Assembly: GCF_963576675.1 (NCBI RefSeq)
Contig: NC_088916.1
Coordinates: 26,387,501-26,451,500 of the forward strand
Source: Euphorbia lathyris
Lineage: Eukaryota; Streptophyta; Magnoliopsida; Malpighiales; Euphorbiaceae
Direction: 5' to 3'
DNA: 64,000 bases
Shown here: positions 1 to 11,298 of the stretch, piece by piece
Layout of the letters: each line of letters begins with the position of its first letter
Numbering within the stretch: the first letter of the stretch is position 1
Notes under the pieces: model-generated
The model's database searches: none
Seen by the model: only the letters and a program-made list of their open reading frames with translations
Told to the model about the DNA's origin: nothing
Made by a program: the position numbers and the translations under genes

Positions 1-15
1 AATTTTAGTTCCATT

Positions 16-774
16 TTGCTGGATCTGGAAAATTTAGATATTAAATATGAAGAAGAAGATAAAGCTCTTATGTTGTTACGATCTTTACCTCCGTCTTTCA
101 AAAATTTCCGGGAGATCATGATCTACAGTAAAAGCACTCTAACTGTAGATGAGGTTAAAGGGTGTCTATTTTCAAAAGATCTGATAGACAAAGAGCTTTC
201 TGATGATAGAAATGGCCCTGCAGAAAGTCTAGTTGTTAGAGGGAGATCTTCTACAAAAGATCCCAGCAGCAACAACAACAACAATCGATCCAGATCAAAA
301 TCAAAATCTAGATACAGTAATGTGACATGCAATTACTGTAAAAAGAAAGGGCACATCAAAGCTGAATGTTTCAAACTACAGAAGAAAAATAAAGAAAAGG
401 TTCATAAAGAAGACAATCATGCCGAAGCCAGTGTTGCTGAAGATGAAGTAGATTGCGAAGTCTATGACGTGTCCGACGATGGTGCTAGATCTGGACAAAG
501 GTGGATCCTTGACTCTGCTTGCTTATTTCACATTTGCCTTCACAGAGATTGGTTCTCCTCTTATGAATCAGTAAACAGAGGAGTTGTGTTGATGGGCAAC
601 GATTCTCCTTATAAAGTTGTTGGTACTGGTACCGTCAAAATCAAAATGCATGATGGTGTTGTCAGAACCTTGACAGATGTACGGTATGTTCCTGACATGA
701 AGAAAAACCTTATCTCTTTATCTGCTTTAGATGACAATAATTGCAGATTTTCTGGTGGAGATGGAAGGTTTTGA
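16..774 (+). pseudogene. copia Gag C-terminus and protease (fragment)
   Basis: The frame holds the end of Gag followed by a CCHC zinc knuckle (CNYCKKKGHIKAEC, about residues 105-118), which binds the packaged RNA. About 50 residues later comes the aspartic protease start, WILDSACLFH. In relatives the active site reads D-S-G; here it is D-S-A, so the catalytic Asp is kept but the flap-side Gly is lost. The frame ends at TGA 772-774, but the expected protein continues in another frame from about 765, which marks an indel in the protease-integrase linker. The first Met is not a real start; the frame is open from the window edge. Confidence 0.85.
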
Positions 775-2767
775 AAGGTGCTCTAGTCGTAATGAAAGCC
801 AGAAAAGTTGGAAGATTGTACGTGTTACAAGGATCAACAGCCACAGGTGTTGCTGCAGTTTCCTCTTCCATGCCGGAGTCAGACATTACCAAATTGTGGC
901 ACATGAGACTCGGCCACATGAGTGAGAAAGGCTTGTCCATGTTAAGTCAACGAGGTCTCCTTTGTGGTCAACATACGTCCAAGTTGGAGTTTTGTGAGCA
1001 TTGCATTTTTGGCAAACACAAACGAGTCAGTTTCAACACTGGTGTTCACCAAACAAAATGCACTTTGGATTATATCCATTCCGATCTATGGGGGCATGCA
1101 CGTGTTCCTTCAAAAGGTGGTGCTCGATATATGCTTACCTTCATTGACGATTACTCCAGGAAGGTTTGGGCTTATTTCTTGAAGCACAAAAATGATGCCT
1201 TTGCCACTTTCAAGCAATGGAAGGCCTTGGTGGAAAACCAGACTGGTAAGAAGATTAAACGTCTCCGCACTGATAATGGTCTAGAATTTTGCAATGATGA
1301 ATTCAACACATTTTGTAAAGATATGGGCATCTCCAAACATCTCCGGTTCCAGGAACACCACAACAAAATGGTGTAGCTGAGCGGATGAACAGAACTCTAT
1401 TGGAAAAGGTTCGTTGTATGTTATCAAATTCTGGGTTATCTCAAGAATTTTGGGTTGAAGCAGCTTTAACAGCTTGTCATTTGGTGAATCGTTCTCCGTC
1501 TGCTTCAATTAATTGTAAAACTCCTGAAGAGGTATGGTCTGGAAAACCCACTGATTATTCTGATTTGAGGATTTTTGGATGTCCTGTTTATGTTCATGTG
1601 AATGATGGAAAGTTGGAGCCCATATCTAAAAAGGGCATTTTTCTCGGCTATCCTCCTGGTGTAAAAGGATATAAAGTTTGGCTTCTTGATCCCAAGTCAC
1701 CAAAATCTGTAATCAGTAGAAATGTTGTATTTAATGAATCTGTCATGCTTAATCCAAAGGAGTCTTCAGCCACTTTTAACACCAAGATACAGAATTCTGA
1801 TAAGCAGGTGGAGGTTCAAGTTGAGGTGGAGAATTCATTCTCTCCATTGAATAAACAATTGACGGAGTCTATCGAAGTAGAAGAATCTACAACTATTGAA
1901 GAGGAACAACCACTAAGGTTAGCAGATTATGTCACTTTTGCCTGTGTTGCTGCACAAGAGACTGAAGGAGTTGGCGATCCTTCAACATATTCAGAAGCCA
2001 TGTCCAGTGATGAATCTGGAAAATGGTTGATAGCCATGCAAGAGGAGGTGGAATCTCTTCACAAAAATAAAACGTGGGAATTGGTGAAACCGCCAAAGAA
2101 CAAGAAGATTGTCAGTTGTAAATGGGTCTTCAAACGAAAAGATGGCATTCTGGGCGTTGAAGATGCTCGATACAAGGCACGATTGGTAGCAAAGGGCTAT
2201 AGTCAGGTACAAGGAGTTGATTTTAATGATGTTTTCTCTCCTGTTGTTAAACATAGCTCTATTCGTGTTTTGCTTGCATTGGTTGCTATAAATGATTTGG
2301 AGTTGGAACAACTCGATGTCAAAACTGCGTTCTTACATGGAGAACTTGAGGAGAAAATCTATATGCAACAACCTGAAGGTTTTGAAATCGAAGGCAAAGA
2401 AGACCATGTTTTCTTGTTGCAGAAATCACTATATGGGTTAAAGCAGTCTCCTCGACAGTGGTATAAGCGGTTTGATTCCTTTATGATTGGGCATGGTTAT
2501 TTTAGGAGCCAATATGATAGTTGTGTTTATTTCACAAAACTTCTAAATGGCTCATTTGTTTATTTGTTACTCTATGTTGATGATATGCTTATTGCTGCCA
2601 AGGATATGTCTAATATCAACAGATTGAAAGCAGAGCTGAGTAGTGAATTCGAGATGAAAGATTTAGGAGCTACCAAGAAGATTCTTGGTATGGAGATCTA
2701 TAGAGATAGAGCTGCAGGAACACTTTGTTTAACTCAGAGAAGTTTGGTTGAAAAAGTGTTGGAGTGA
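741..2767 (+). pseudogene. copia integrase and reverse transcriptase (frameshifted)
   Basis: Integrase begins with the HHCC zinc domain (LWHMRLGH...CEHC, about 897-1010). The catalytic core follows, with [13 protein letters not shown] and, after a frameshift near 1345-1375, the glutamate region PQQNGVAER. The second frame (1385-2767) carries the end of integrase and then reverse transcriptase: KWVFK, DVKTAFLHG, LYGLKQ and the catalytic YVDDML at about 2573-2590. It ends at TGA 2765-2767, where relatives have an Arg codon (VLERFGM), so CGA to TGA is the likely lesion. The enzyme would copy and integrate element RNA in cytoplasmic particles, but this copy cannot. Confidence 0.9.
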
Positions 2768-2773
2768 TTTGGC

Positions 2774-3529
2774 ATGAAAAATGCTAAACCTGTAAGAACT
2801 CCACTTGCTGCTCATTTCAGACTTTCTGCTGATATGTGTCCACAGTCCAAAAAGGATATTGAATATATGTCACATGTACCTTACTCTAGTGCGGTTGGTA
2901 GTATCATGTACGTGATGGTTTGTACTCGTCCTGACATTTCACATGCAGTCAGTAGATATATGTCAAATCCTGGTAAAGATCATTGGAATGCTGTGAAATG
3001 GATTCTGAGATATTTAAGGGGTACTACTAATGCTTGTTTAAAATTTGGAAGGAGTGAGAACATGGTGGCAAGTTATGTTGATTCAGACTATGCATGTGAT
3101 CTTGACAGAAGAAGATCCATTACAGGTTATGTGTTTACTCTTGGTAGCAGTGCCATCAGTTGGAAAGCTACTTTACAGTCTACAGTTGCATTGTCCACTA
3201 CAGAAGCAGAATATATGGCTGTAGTTGAAGCTGTAAAAGAAGCTATTTGGCTACGAGGCTTGGTTGGTGAGCTCAGTTCAAATTTGCAGAAGATTGTCGT
3301 TCACTGTGATAGCCAGAGTGCTATATATTTGATGAAGGATCAGATGTTTCATGAAAGAACGAAACACATTGATGTGAAGTATCATTTTATTCGAGATGTT
3401 ATTTCTGAATGAAATATTACAGTTAGTAAAATTGGTACTGTAGATAATCCAGCCGACATGATGACGAAGCCTCTTCCAATGACTAAGTTCAAGCATTGCT
3501 TGAACTTGATTGGTATTAGCAATAAGTGA
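2774..3529 (+). pseudogene. copia RNase H and polyprotein C-terminus
   Basis: The frame continues the reverse transcriptase connection domain and then RNase H. Visible motifs are SYVDSDYACDLDRRRS, TTEAEYMA and HCDSQSAI, with the acidic residues that bind metal. A TGA at 3410-3412 interrupts the sequence where relatives have Gly (ISEGNI). The same frame stays open to the natural end at TGA 3527-3529, after the conserved ADMMTKPL tail. The 3' LTR begins about 65 bases further on, normal for this family. Confidence 0.88.
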
Positions 3530-3580
3530 GCTAGCCCGGAAGGGCATTACGACGAAGGAAGACCTTTGGTGAAATTTCAA

Positions 3581-3595
3581 ATCAAGGTGGAGATT
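3581..3595 (+). other. polypurine tract of the copia element
   Basis: The purine-rich run AATCAAGGTGGAGATT lies directly before the TG that opens the LTR. It is the expected primer site for plus-strand DNA synthesis. Confidence 0.75.
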
Positions 3596-4075
3596 TGTAT
3601 GAATGTGATTTGAAATTCAACATTCAAATTAAATTGTGTTGAATTTTGAACACAAGCCATACAATTTCGTCAAAGTTCACATTAGTCTTTTTCCCTTTGT
3701 TCACATGTAATTTTTTACTTTGATTTCTTCCATTCACATTCCAAAATTTTCCTATAAATACCATGCATTGGCATAGGTTTGTGTATCCTAGCAATTGATA
3801 TTAGATTGCTAGTTTTGAGTGATATTCTGCAAGAGAGAATTGTGAGGTTTTGGGTGTATTGGGGTTAAGGGTTTTGAGTGTTATTTTCTCCATTCTTTTG
3901 TACCACTTTTGTCTCTCTAGTGGAATAATTTTCGGTCTCCTTCGCCCGTGGAGTAGGCACACCGTCGAACCACGTAAATCCTTGTGTCATTTACTTTCTT
4001 GTTCTCCTTTTATTTTGTTGTCAATTTATTTACCCAAATTAAATATTTCGTTCCGCTGCGGGGTTTTCCCTAACA
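3596..4075 (+). repeat. 3' LTR of the Tork-like copia element (480 bp)
   Basis: It begins TGTATGAATG right after the polypurine tract and ends CCCTAACA. A TATA box lies at about one third of its length. The 5' partner is outside the window, so the length rests on the TG and CA ends alone. An apparent 108-codon ORF inside it is a chance frame. Confidence 0.8.
3753..3760 (+). promoter_or_regulatory. TATA box in copia LTR
   Basis: TATAAATA lies 158 bases into the LTR, followed by a CATGCAT motif. This is the expected place for the U3 promoter of a copia LTR. Confidence 0.6.
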
Positions 4076-4450
4076 GTTTAATGGAGCAGAAGTTGTTATT
4101 TTTATGTTCTAATGTTGCATTTTCTCTTTTGGAGCTAATACTTGAAAAGCTTATTCTGTTTGCAGATAGATTATGAGTTTAATAGCGTAAGTGCAAATTG
4201 GAAATTCATCCTTGCTCTGTGAAGGAGAAATATATGTCTAATCTTTCCATGCTGTTACACTAATCTCCATATTCAACAGAACTAGAGCTTTGCAATAAGT
4301 AAAGATTATTTTTCCCCCTTCTTAGTCACCCACCATATATCATCTTACATTTTCTATTCCTTCAGATATTCATTTTATTAAATGATGAGGACTTTCATTT
4401 TATTATGCTGGTAATGTTTATCTTAGCAAGAAAATGGGAGCACTTTAATT
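4076..4450. other. gene-free flank of the copia element
   Basis: AT-rich DNA of unknown origin between the copia LTR and the inverted-repeat element. I see no coding potential and no repeat shared with the rest of the window. Confidence 0.5.
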
Positions 4451-4776
4451 TAAGAAAAAAATACAAAAATAAACCCTATGGTTATACCTATTTTCGATTT
4501 TCGATCGACACAGTTTAAAAATGTACAAACTCGTACCTTGAAGTTCATTCTGTTAGCAAAACCTACCAAATTGACTAACTGTGTTAAAAGTCAAAGGGAA
4601 AAAAAAGTTAATTTTGTCTTTATATTTATTTATTTTATAAATTAATCCCTTTATTATCTAATCATCACAAACAAACCCCAAAATAAAAAACAAAAATTAA
4701 TTAGACAATCTTTTCCATCTCTCTTTAATTTCTTTTTTTTTCTTCTTTCTCTCTCATCTTTGTTAATTTTTCTCTC
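4451..4776 (+). repeat. left arm of inverted repeat
   Basis: It matches the reverse complement of 5454-5778 over its whole length, with scattered substitutions and small indels. Shared landmarks include the run TTTATAAATTAATCCC and a pyrimidine-rich inner end. Confidence 0.85.
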
Positions 4777-4973
4777 TCTATCATGTCATCCCCACATTTG
4801 TTAGACGTCATGTCTGAGCTACAATAATAAGATGGTGAAGTGAATGACGTCTGAAAATATCAGTTTCTGCTAAAAATGCTTATTCAGAGAAATTAAGGTC
4901 TTCAGTTTCTTTTAATTGGTTAACTTTTTTTAAAAGGTATGAAATAAGTGAAGTTGAATAAAATGTATACTAC

Positions 4974-5440
4974 CTGTTGGACCTGTGAAGAAAGCAATTT
5001 GCCTGCAATTTACAATGAAGAAAGAAAGGCTAGTGTCAATTGTTGTTCACAAAATAGTTATTCATATAGACAGACAGACAGACTTAGTCAAAAAGCTGAC
5101 TCTTTCTGCGAGGAGTAAGTCCAAGCAAGCTCAATCCGAACACTCATGGCTACATTAATTCATATAAATTAATCACTAGAATGGGAATTGGATAAAACAG
5201 TAAACCCTGAAAAAAGGAGTGAAGAAACATACTCTACCAAAATTGTAATAATGAGCAACAATGGCAAGTATAATAGCAGAAAAAAAGAACAGAAAGTTTG
5301 GTCCCTAATATGACTTCTTGAAGATTGGCTAAGCATTTCAAATCAGAGTTTGGAAACGAGAGTCAGATCAGATTTTTTGCGAAGGGAAGAGGAAGACATA
5401 TTATGAGCAGTTCCGCCATGTTTAACATGGCTACTTAGAC
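4974..5440 (-). pseudogene. captured fragment of a vacuolar cation/proton exchanger (CAX) gene
   Basis: Read on the minus strand, three exon-like blocks keep CAX wording in order. Block one (about 5440 down to 5233) has HGGTAHNMSSSSLRKKSDL, then LANLQEVILGTKLSVLF and AIVA. Block two (5149-5084) has VFGLSLLGLTP and AERVSFLT. Block three (5002-4974) has QIAFFTGPT. Blocks two and three are flanked by AG and GT splice dinucleotides, and the codon split between them restores the expected residue, so introns were captured with the exons. CAX proteins move Ca2+ or other cations into the vacuole in exchange for protons. This piece covers only the N-terminal regulatory region and the first membrane segments. 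A TGA replaces the Trp before VFGLS, there are small indels in blocks one and two, and no full gene follows. The CAX assignment rests on recognised family wording. Confidence 0.82.
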
Positions 5441-5453
5441 CTTTCAGATAGAG

Positions 5454-5778
5454 GGAAAAATTAACAAAGATGAGAGAGAAAAAAGAAAAAAAAAAGAAAT
5501 TAAAGAAATACGAAAATGGTGGTGTAATTGATTTTTATTTTTTATTTTTTTGAGTTTGTTTACGATAATTAGATAATAAGAGGGTTAATTTATAAAATAA
5601 ATAAATATAAGAACAAAATTAACTCTTGTCCCTTTGACTTTTAACACCGTTAGTTAATTTGGTACGTGTTTGCTAACAGAATAAACTTCAAGATACCCAT
5701 TTGTAAATTTTTAAACCATAACGATACCGATCGAAAGAAAACAGACCACAAAATTTATTTTGTGTATTTTTTTCCTTA
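5454..5778 (-). repeat. right arm of inverted repeat
   Basis: Reverse complement of 4451-4776. The same sequence in this orientation recurs at 17931-18245, which shows that the arm is a dispersed repeat and not a local palindrome. Confidence 0.85.
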
Positions 5779-6059
5779 ATTTAATGCAACTTATATTCTA
5801 TTTTAGCACATGCATCTAATCATGTGTATGTATATACGTATATTATTGATGCACAAAGAAATTGAAGTTTCTGGACACATGTTATTAAATAGTGGAATTT
5901 GCACTATCATTGTTGAGTGGAATGTGCACTATATATGATGTTGAGAGTTGTGGTACCATAAATAGTGGAATATGCATTGTCATGTTGAGCATTGTTCACA
6001 TGTTATTAATACAACTTTGTTTTAAAATATATTGTTGAATTATATTCTTAATAATTCAA

Positions 6060-6474
6060 AATTTTAGTCAAAATAATAATATCGTGAATAAACATAATAT
6101 TATTATTATATAATGTAAATATGTTTATTTTTTATTATTATAGAAACTTTAATGAAGGGTTTTCTAATAATTATAAATTTTGTAAGAGAAGATTTTTTAA
6201 TTATTATTAACAATTTAATGAGAATGTTTTTTATTATTATAAACAATTTAATGCGAAGATTTTTATTATTATAAAAATTCTAATGAGGATAAAATTAATC
6301 TCATTATATGTTGTTAATGACAAGATCATTTTATTCTCATCAATACTTTTAGTAAGTGATCCCGGTAATGAAGGGGGCGATGAGAGTAATAATTCTCACT
6401 AAAAACAGTTTAATGAACATATTTAGATTTTTAATGATAATTTCTCTTCTCATTGAAGGCCTCTTTTTGTAGTG
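6060..6474 (-). mobile_element. possible CACTA (En/Spm) transposon end
   Basis: On the minus strand the stretch starts CACTACAAAAAGAGGCC at 6474, the typical terminus of plant CACTA elements. Behind it, short units such as TTCATTAAA or CTCATTGAAGG recur many times in both directions, as in the subterminal repeats of that superfamily. I did not find the opposite end or a transposase, so this may be a fragment or a small non-autonomous copy. Confidence 0.45.
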
Positions 6475-6846
6475 GTGGTTTTTCATATTTTTTTTAAGAG
6501 GGTAATCAGGTTGTTAATTCTCTTGTTAGGCACGTGTTCTCTTCCTCTAGTACATTATGGTGGAGTTCGACGCCAGATTCCGGTCATTCATGAGGATTTT
6601 AGTGGCTTAAGTCAATTTTAATTTGTCAGTGTTTCCATCGGGTTATATTTTTATTTTTATTTCTTTGTTTTTCTTTTTTATTTTATTAAAAACTTATTTA
6701 TTTATCATAAAATAATTTTTAAGGGCCGCCAATCGAGTTGGCATGCTCAAACTTATATCATTCACTCAAAAATATTAAATAGGATTTCTTAAATAATACT
6801 AAATAGGATTTGATTAATCTTCATTTAAGTGGTACATTCAATCCAC

Positions 6847-6859
6847 TAATATTAGGACT
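6847..6859 (+). repeat. left target-site duplication of the minus-strand L1
   Basis: TAATATTAGGACT differs at one base from TAATATCAGGACT at 14420-14432. It lies against a T run that is the poly(A) tail of the L1 read on the minus strand. Confidence 0.75.
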
Positions 6860-9800
6860 TTTTTTTAATGGAAGGCTGGTAAATAGGGAGAGGATTAGAT
6901 GGACATCCCAACTAGGTTGGTACGCCCATCTGAGCACCCGGCCCCAATACCAATATTATTACAAATGAAAATAAAAAAAAATACAAATGTGAAAAAAAAA
7001 CGCAAAAAAATTTAGGCAAAGCGGTAAATACAACGCCCCCTAAATTACAATAATAAGTCGATGCGCAAAAAGAGGGATTTCATTCCACCAAACCGTTTGA
7101 GACGCAGTTCTGCCAAAATTAACCAATAAGTCAGCAACCTGATTACCCTTCCTGTAAATATGTGTGACAAGCAAAGTCATTGAGTAAGAATGATGTATGC
7201 ATCTAAGCCAGTCATGTCTCAGCACCCATGGAACTGTCTGTGTCCGGGTACGCAACAGCTGTACTACAAATGTAGTGTCGCTCTGAGCCCATAGTTTAGC
7301 CCACCCCTTATCAAAAGTGGTATTGATTGCATAAATGGTAGCATAGAGCTCGATGATATAGGAGAATGATAATTCAATTGGATAAGCAAAATCGCCTATG
7401 AAGATACCATTTTGTGATCTGAAAATACCCCCGCATCCCACCGGTCTCGGAGCCCCTGCCACAGACGCATCAGTATTCACTTTCAAATAGCTCGCCGGCG
7501 GAGGATGCCAATAAACAGAAGTAATTCGTGGGGCACGATTTGGTCTTCAGATTAGACCCAGCTCCTTGATGATCTGAGCCTCAACCACTGAGTTCCACAT
7601 CCTGCCAATCTCCAGATGTCCCACCACTCTAAGCAAGCTCCAGATACGTCATTATGTTAGTGAAATACACATCAACTCATTCTTAATTATCTAATTCCGA
7701 GTGTACCATAATGTCCATATCCCGTTGACAATAGCCGAAGACCATAAAGCCTTTACCTGCAGACTGAAGCTCTGCTTTTCTGCTTCCCAAATCAGGCATG
7801 CATCGGCCAAAAGAGATCCAGAGCCCTGCCAAAATTTCTTAGAGAAAGGACACGAGACAAACAGAGATCTGCAGTCTCTTCAGAAGCTGCCCATAAACTA
7901 CACCGAGATGGGGTATCCTCTGTGTCTAAGCCGATCATCCATAGGTAAATAGCCAAGGACTTCCCGCCGATAAACTAACGAGTGCGATGGTGGGATATAC
8001 GGCTTCCAAATAAAACAACACCATGGCTATGGCATACTACCCGTTCTCAACCAAGCATAGAATAACTTCGCATTAAACATTCATATGACCGAAGGCCGCT
8101 AAACACAAACATTCATAACTTCTTTGCTTCTCTGAATCATATGAATATGCATCTCAATATCTCACGGAAGCTCTGGCAAACCTTGCCAACTTGAGTCTGA
8201 CAGAAAGTTTTCAACCAACTCTACTGATTTGCACCGAAGACAGTAAGCCATATCAACCTGTTCAGCGATAGTAGGCGTGATCCAATCCCCCATTCCAGAA
8301 ATTAAGGTTCAAATTCAAACTGATCCACCATAAATAGTGACGACGAAGTAGGGTGTATACACTATTGGTCGATCCCTAAATCATTGAATTAACAACTCCA
8401 ACCCATAGCAGCCCCGCGGAATTGACGATCCTCTTACGAAGGAGCAAAAAACAAAAGGAGTCGCCTTGAAAGATCCCCCAAGCCATTTTCCCAAGAAGAG
8501 TCATGTTCAAAGTGCGGAGGTCCTTAATTCCAATGTCAACTTTGCTGACTGGTTGACAACACTCATGCCATAGGACTGAAATAAGCTTCCTACTATCAAT
8601 GGATCCAGTCCAGATAAAATTTCTTATGCATTTTATCATGTGCGAAATTAAATTAATAGGCCACTTATAGACAATGAAAGAATGTATGAAGCTTTCTGTG
8701 ATAACCGAGTTAACTAATACCACCCTCCCTCCCATCGAAAGACAACGACCCTTCAAATGGGTGAAGTGAGCCAGAATTCTATCCATCAAGCCTTGGAGAT
8801 GCTAACGTTTTGGCAAGCCAAATAATAGAGGAATACCCAAGTATCTGAACGGCAGCAGTCCCTGACGAATCCCAATAATGCTAGCCAATCATGTGCTCCA
8901 TCGAGCCGTAACAAAAGTCCCAAGGAAGATCTCTGACTTCTGCCAATTTACTTGTTGTCCAGAGATAACATCGTACAGAGTGAAGGCATCCCATATGGCA
9001 CAGATGTTCTGAGCTGAAGCTTTGTAAAAGATAAGCACATCATCAAAGTAAAGCAAATGTGTTGGAAACATATCAGTCCGTGTATAACTCATAGGCGCTA
9101 ACCCGCTAGAGACCCCAATTGGAGAAGCCATCGGCTCAAAAAATTCTATGCAATGACAAATAGAATCAGTGACAGAGGGTCCCTTTCATGCACTCCCCGA
9201 GAACATCTGATAAAGCTATTGATCGTAGAACCAGTTAAAAATGAAATCCTAGCCAATGATAAAATATTGAGAATCCAATCACGGAATTTCAATGAAAACC
9301 TGAATGCCTCCAGAATAACCAAGAGGAAATTCTAATCCAACGTGTCAAAAGCTTTTCGAATATCAATCTTTAATGCCATATTTCCTCCGAAGCACCACTT
9401 CATTAGCATATTAGTGCCTTCTGATGCAACTGTAATGCATTGGTGTATGCTCTGGCCAGGAATGAACCCAAAATAATTATTAGAAAAAATTCGAGATGCA
9501 ATTGCAGCCAGCCTATCCGCAAGAATTTTTGAGATAATTTTGTAATTAAAATTGCTCATTGTAATTAGGTCATACTGCTCGATAGACAAAGCATCATCGA
9601 CCTTAGAAAGTAACACCATAAGGCTGGAATTCATCCCCGAGAGAATTGTACCTGAAGTGGAGAAAATTTTAACCATGTCATAAACGTCACTGCTGACAAC
9701 ATTCCAAAAAGCTTGATAAAAAGCTACAGTGAACCTGTGCCCAGGAGCACTCTCCTTATCCATAGAAAAAACTGCATAACGAACCTCTACAAATTTCGGG

Positions 9801-10837
9801 CAAAGTGTCAGGGAATCGTTGTCAGAGTCAGTGACTAGACGCGATACAGTCTCAAAGATTGGCACATGATCCATCAGTGAAGCATTGTTAGATCGGAATA
9901 AATGAGTGTAGAAGTCACTGATATGCGAACTGATTTGATTGGGTTCCGTGAGCAGATTGCCATCAACCTGAAGGACATGAATAACTGCAGAAGCAGCCCG
10001 TATAGTGGCCATTCGGCTGAAAAAGTATTGTTATGATCCTCATCCTCCAACCGACAAATCCTGCTTTTATCCCGAAGAAATATCTCCTTTCTGTGGAGAG
10101 TAGTATCCAATTCGGAGTGTGCCATTAATTCTTTTTTATGATGATTGTGTGAGAAGCCACTCAATGAAATTTTTTATTGAATCTGAGTGAGATTGCAATT
10201 AGTCGTTGCGATATTAACATAGAGATCGCCAAAGACTTCGTTGTTCCACTTTCGAATGATGGATTGTAATAGCCTCAGCTTAGGACATAATGATTGCATA
10301 GGAGGTAGCTGATGATGTGACCCATGCCAGAAGTGTGAAATAGTCTCATATAGACTTGGATGTGTTAACCACATCGACTGAAATTAGAATCTTATAGGCA
10401 AAGATTGGCGAGAAGCACATCTGAGGAAAACAGGGCAGTGATCAGAGTGATGTCGTGAGAGATTAGTAGTACTGCAGACATCCCAGAAGTCAAAGAACTC
10501 AGAAGAGAACAAAACCATGTCAAGTCTACTTTCCACCTTTGCCGCACCCTTCCTACCATTACACCAAATGTAAAATATACCATGCGGATTGATAGGGACA
10601 TTTTGTCCCTATCTTTTAGCGTGATTTACGGTTTAATTTTGGACTAAATAAGTAAGTTTAATTACAAAAATAGCGTGTTTTCAATAAAATAACAAAATAA
10701 AAATAAATTTTATGTTTTTAGTTAATTTCCTTAATTTTTGATAATTTTCAGAAAATAAACGTCAAGCTAATTCGATTCTCGAGGATCGTATTTTGCGGGT
10801 ACAAGTTAGAAATAAACAGGTGATGATTCATAGGACA

Positions 10838-11215
10838 CGCGGGGCGCGGAAGCCGGGACGCGGGGCGTAGGACAATGCCCCCTAATTCACGACAGTCAAT
10901 TATGCATTCCCATAAGGTCAACACCTACCACGCAAGGCGTATGGCACAGTACGCGGGGCGTCTATAGTGTGAACCAAGAGACAAAATTCCAGAAGCTCAA
11001 CTACGCGGGGCGTAACCCATACCACGCGGGGCATCCAAGGCATAATTCAAGCAATTGAGTTCTAGGAGCTCAACCACGCGGGGTGTACCCCAGTCTACAC
11101 GGGACATGGTTGAGTCAACGGGTCTGAATCTGGTCCACGCGGAAGAAATTATCAACGGAATGGGCTAATTTGGCAGAGACGCGGGGCGTACCACCCTCCA
11201 TGCGGGGCATGCCTT
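10838..11215 (+). repeat. cluster of CGCGGGGCG motifs in the solo LTR
   Basis: The core ACGCGGGGCGT and close variants recur about ten times at irregular spacing of 20-70 bases, in DNA that is otherwise only moderately GC-rich. They lie upstream of the TATA box, so they sit in the U3 promoter region. Confidence 0.75.
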
Positions 11216-11290
11216 GTGAAACCTGCAAAAATAGTGTGAATTCTTACTTGTAATTTGTGTAATTATGATTCTACGCCTGAGCTTGATGTA

Positions 11291-11298
11291 TATAAATA
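11291..11298 (+). promoter_or_regulatory. TATA box of the solo LTR
   Basis: TATAAATA, preceded by GATGTA, lies about 700 bases into the LTR and is the best match to a core promoter in it. Confidence 0.55.

Larger units (their letters stand above)
1..4075 (+). mobile_element. Ty1/copia LTR retrotransposon, Tork/Tnt1-like, 5' end outside window, decayed
   Basis: The domain order Gag zinc knuckle, protease, integrase, reverse transcriptase, RNase H is that of Ty1/copia. The run ends in a polypurine tract and a 480-bp LTR with TG...CA ends. The polypurine stretch and the protease-to-integrase wording resemble the Tork (Tnt1) lineage; that lineage call is from memory. The element lacks its 5' LTR and the start of gag because the window begins inside gag. 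Two frameshifts and two in-frame stops show it is no longer autonomous. No target-site duplication can be tested because only one end is visible. Confidence 0.93.
4451..5778. mobile_element. inverted-repeat (Pack-type) element carrying a CAX gene piece
   Basis: Two arms of about 325 bp (4451-4776 and 5454-5778) are inverted copies, both ending in TTAAG/CTTA followed by A-rich sequence. They enclose about 680 bp that contains exons and introns of a CAX exchanger gene on the minus strand. Long terminal inverted repeats around a captured gene piece are the hallmark of Pack-MULE-type elements; foldback elements are an alternative. I could not find a clean 8-10 bp target-site duplication, and the flanks are AT-rich and similar by chance. 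No transposase is encoded, so it is non-autonomous. A third copy of the arm lies at 17931-18245. Confidence 0.75.
5779..6859. other. AT-rich spacer between the CAX element and the L1
   Basis: No gene is visible. Around 5880-6010 a loose repeat of AATAGTGGAAT plus TGCA recurs three times. The stretch 6060-6474 may be the end of a CACTA transposon (separate entry). The last 13 bases are the left target-site duplication of the L1. Confidence 0.5.

Noticed and set aside
123..332. Short ORFs on the strand opposite to element genes (for example 123-332, 2311-1991, 37447-37169, 39862-39563)
   Set aside because: They are antisense shadows of the gag, pol and LINE frames with biased composition and no family wording. 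Only the 26401-28459 antisense frame has domains and splice sites.
3850..4176. 108-codon ORF in the copia LTR
   Set aside because: It lies across the LTR end into the flank; chance frame in AT-rich DNA.
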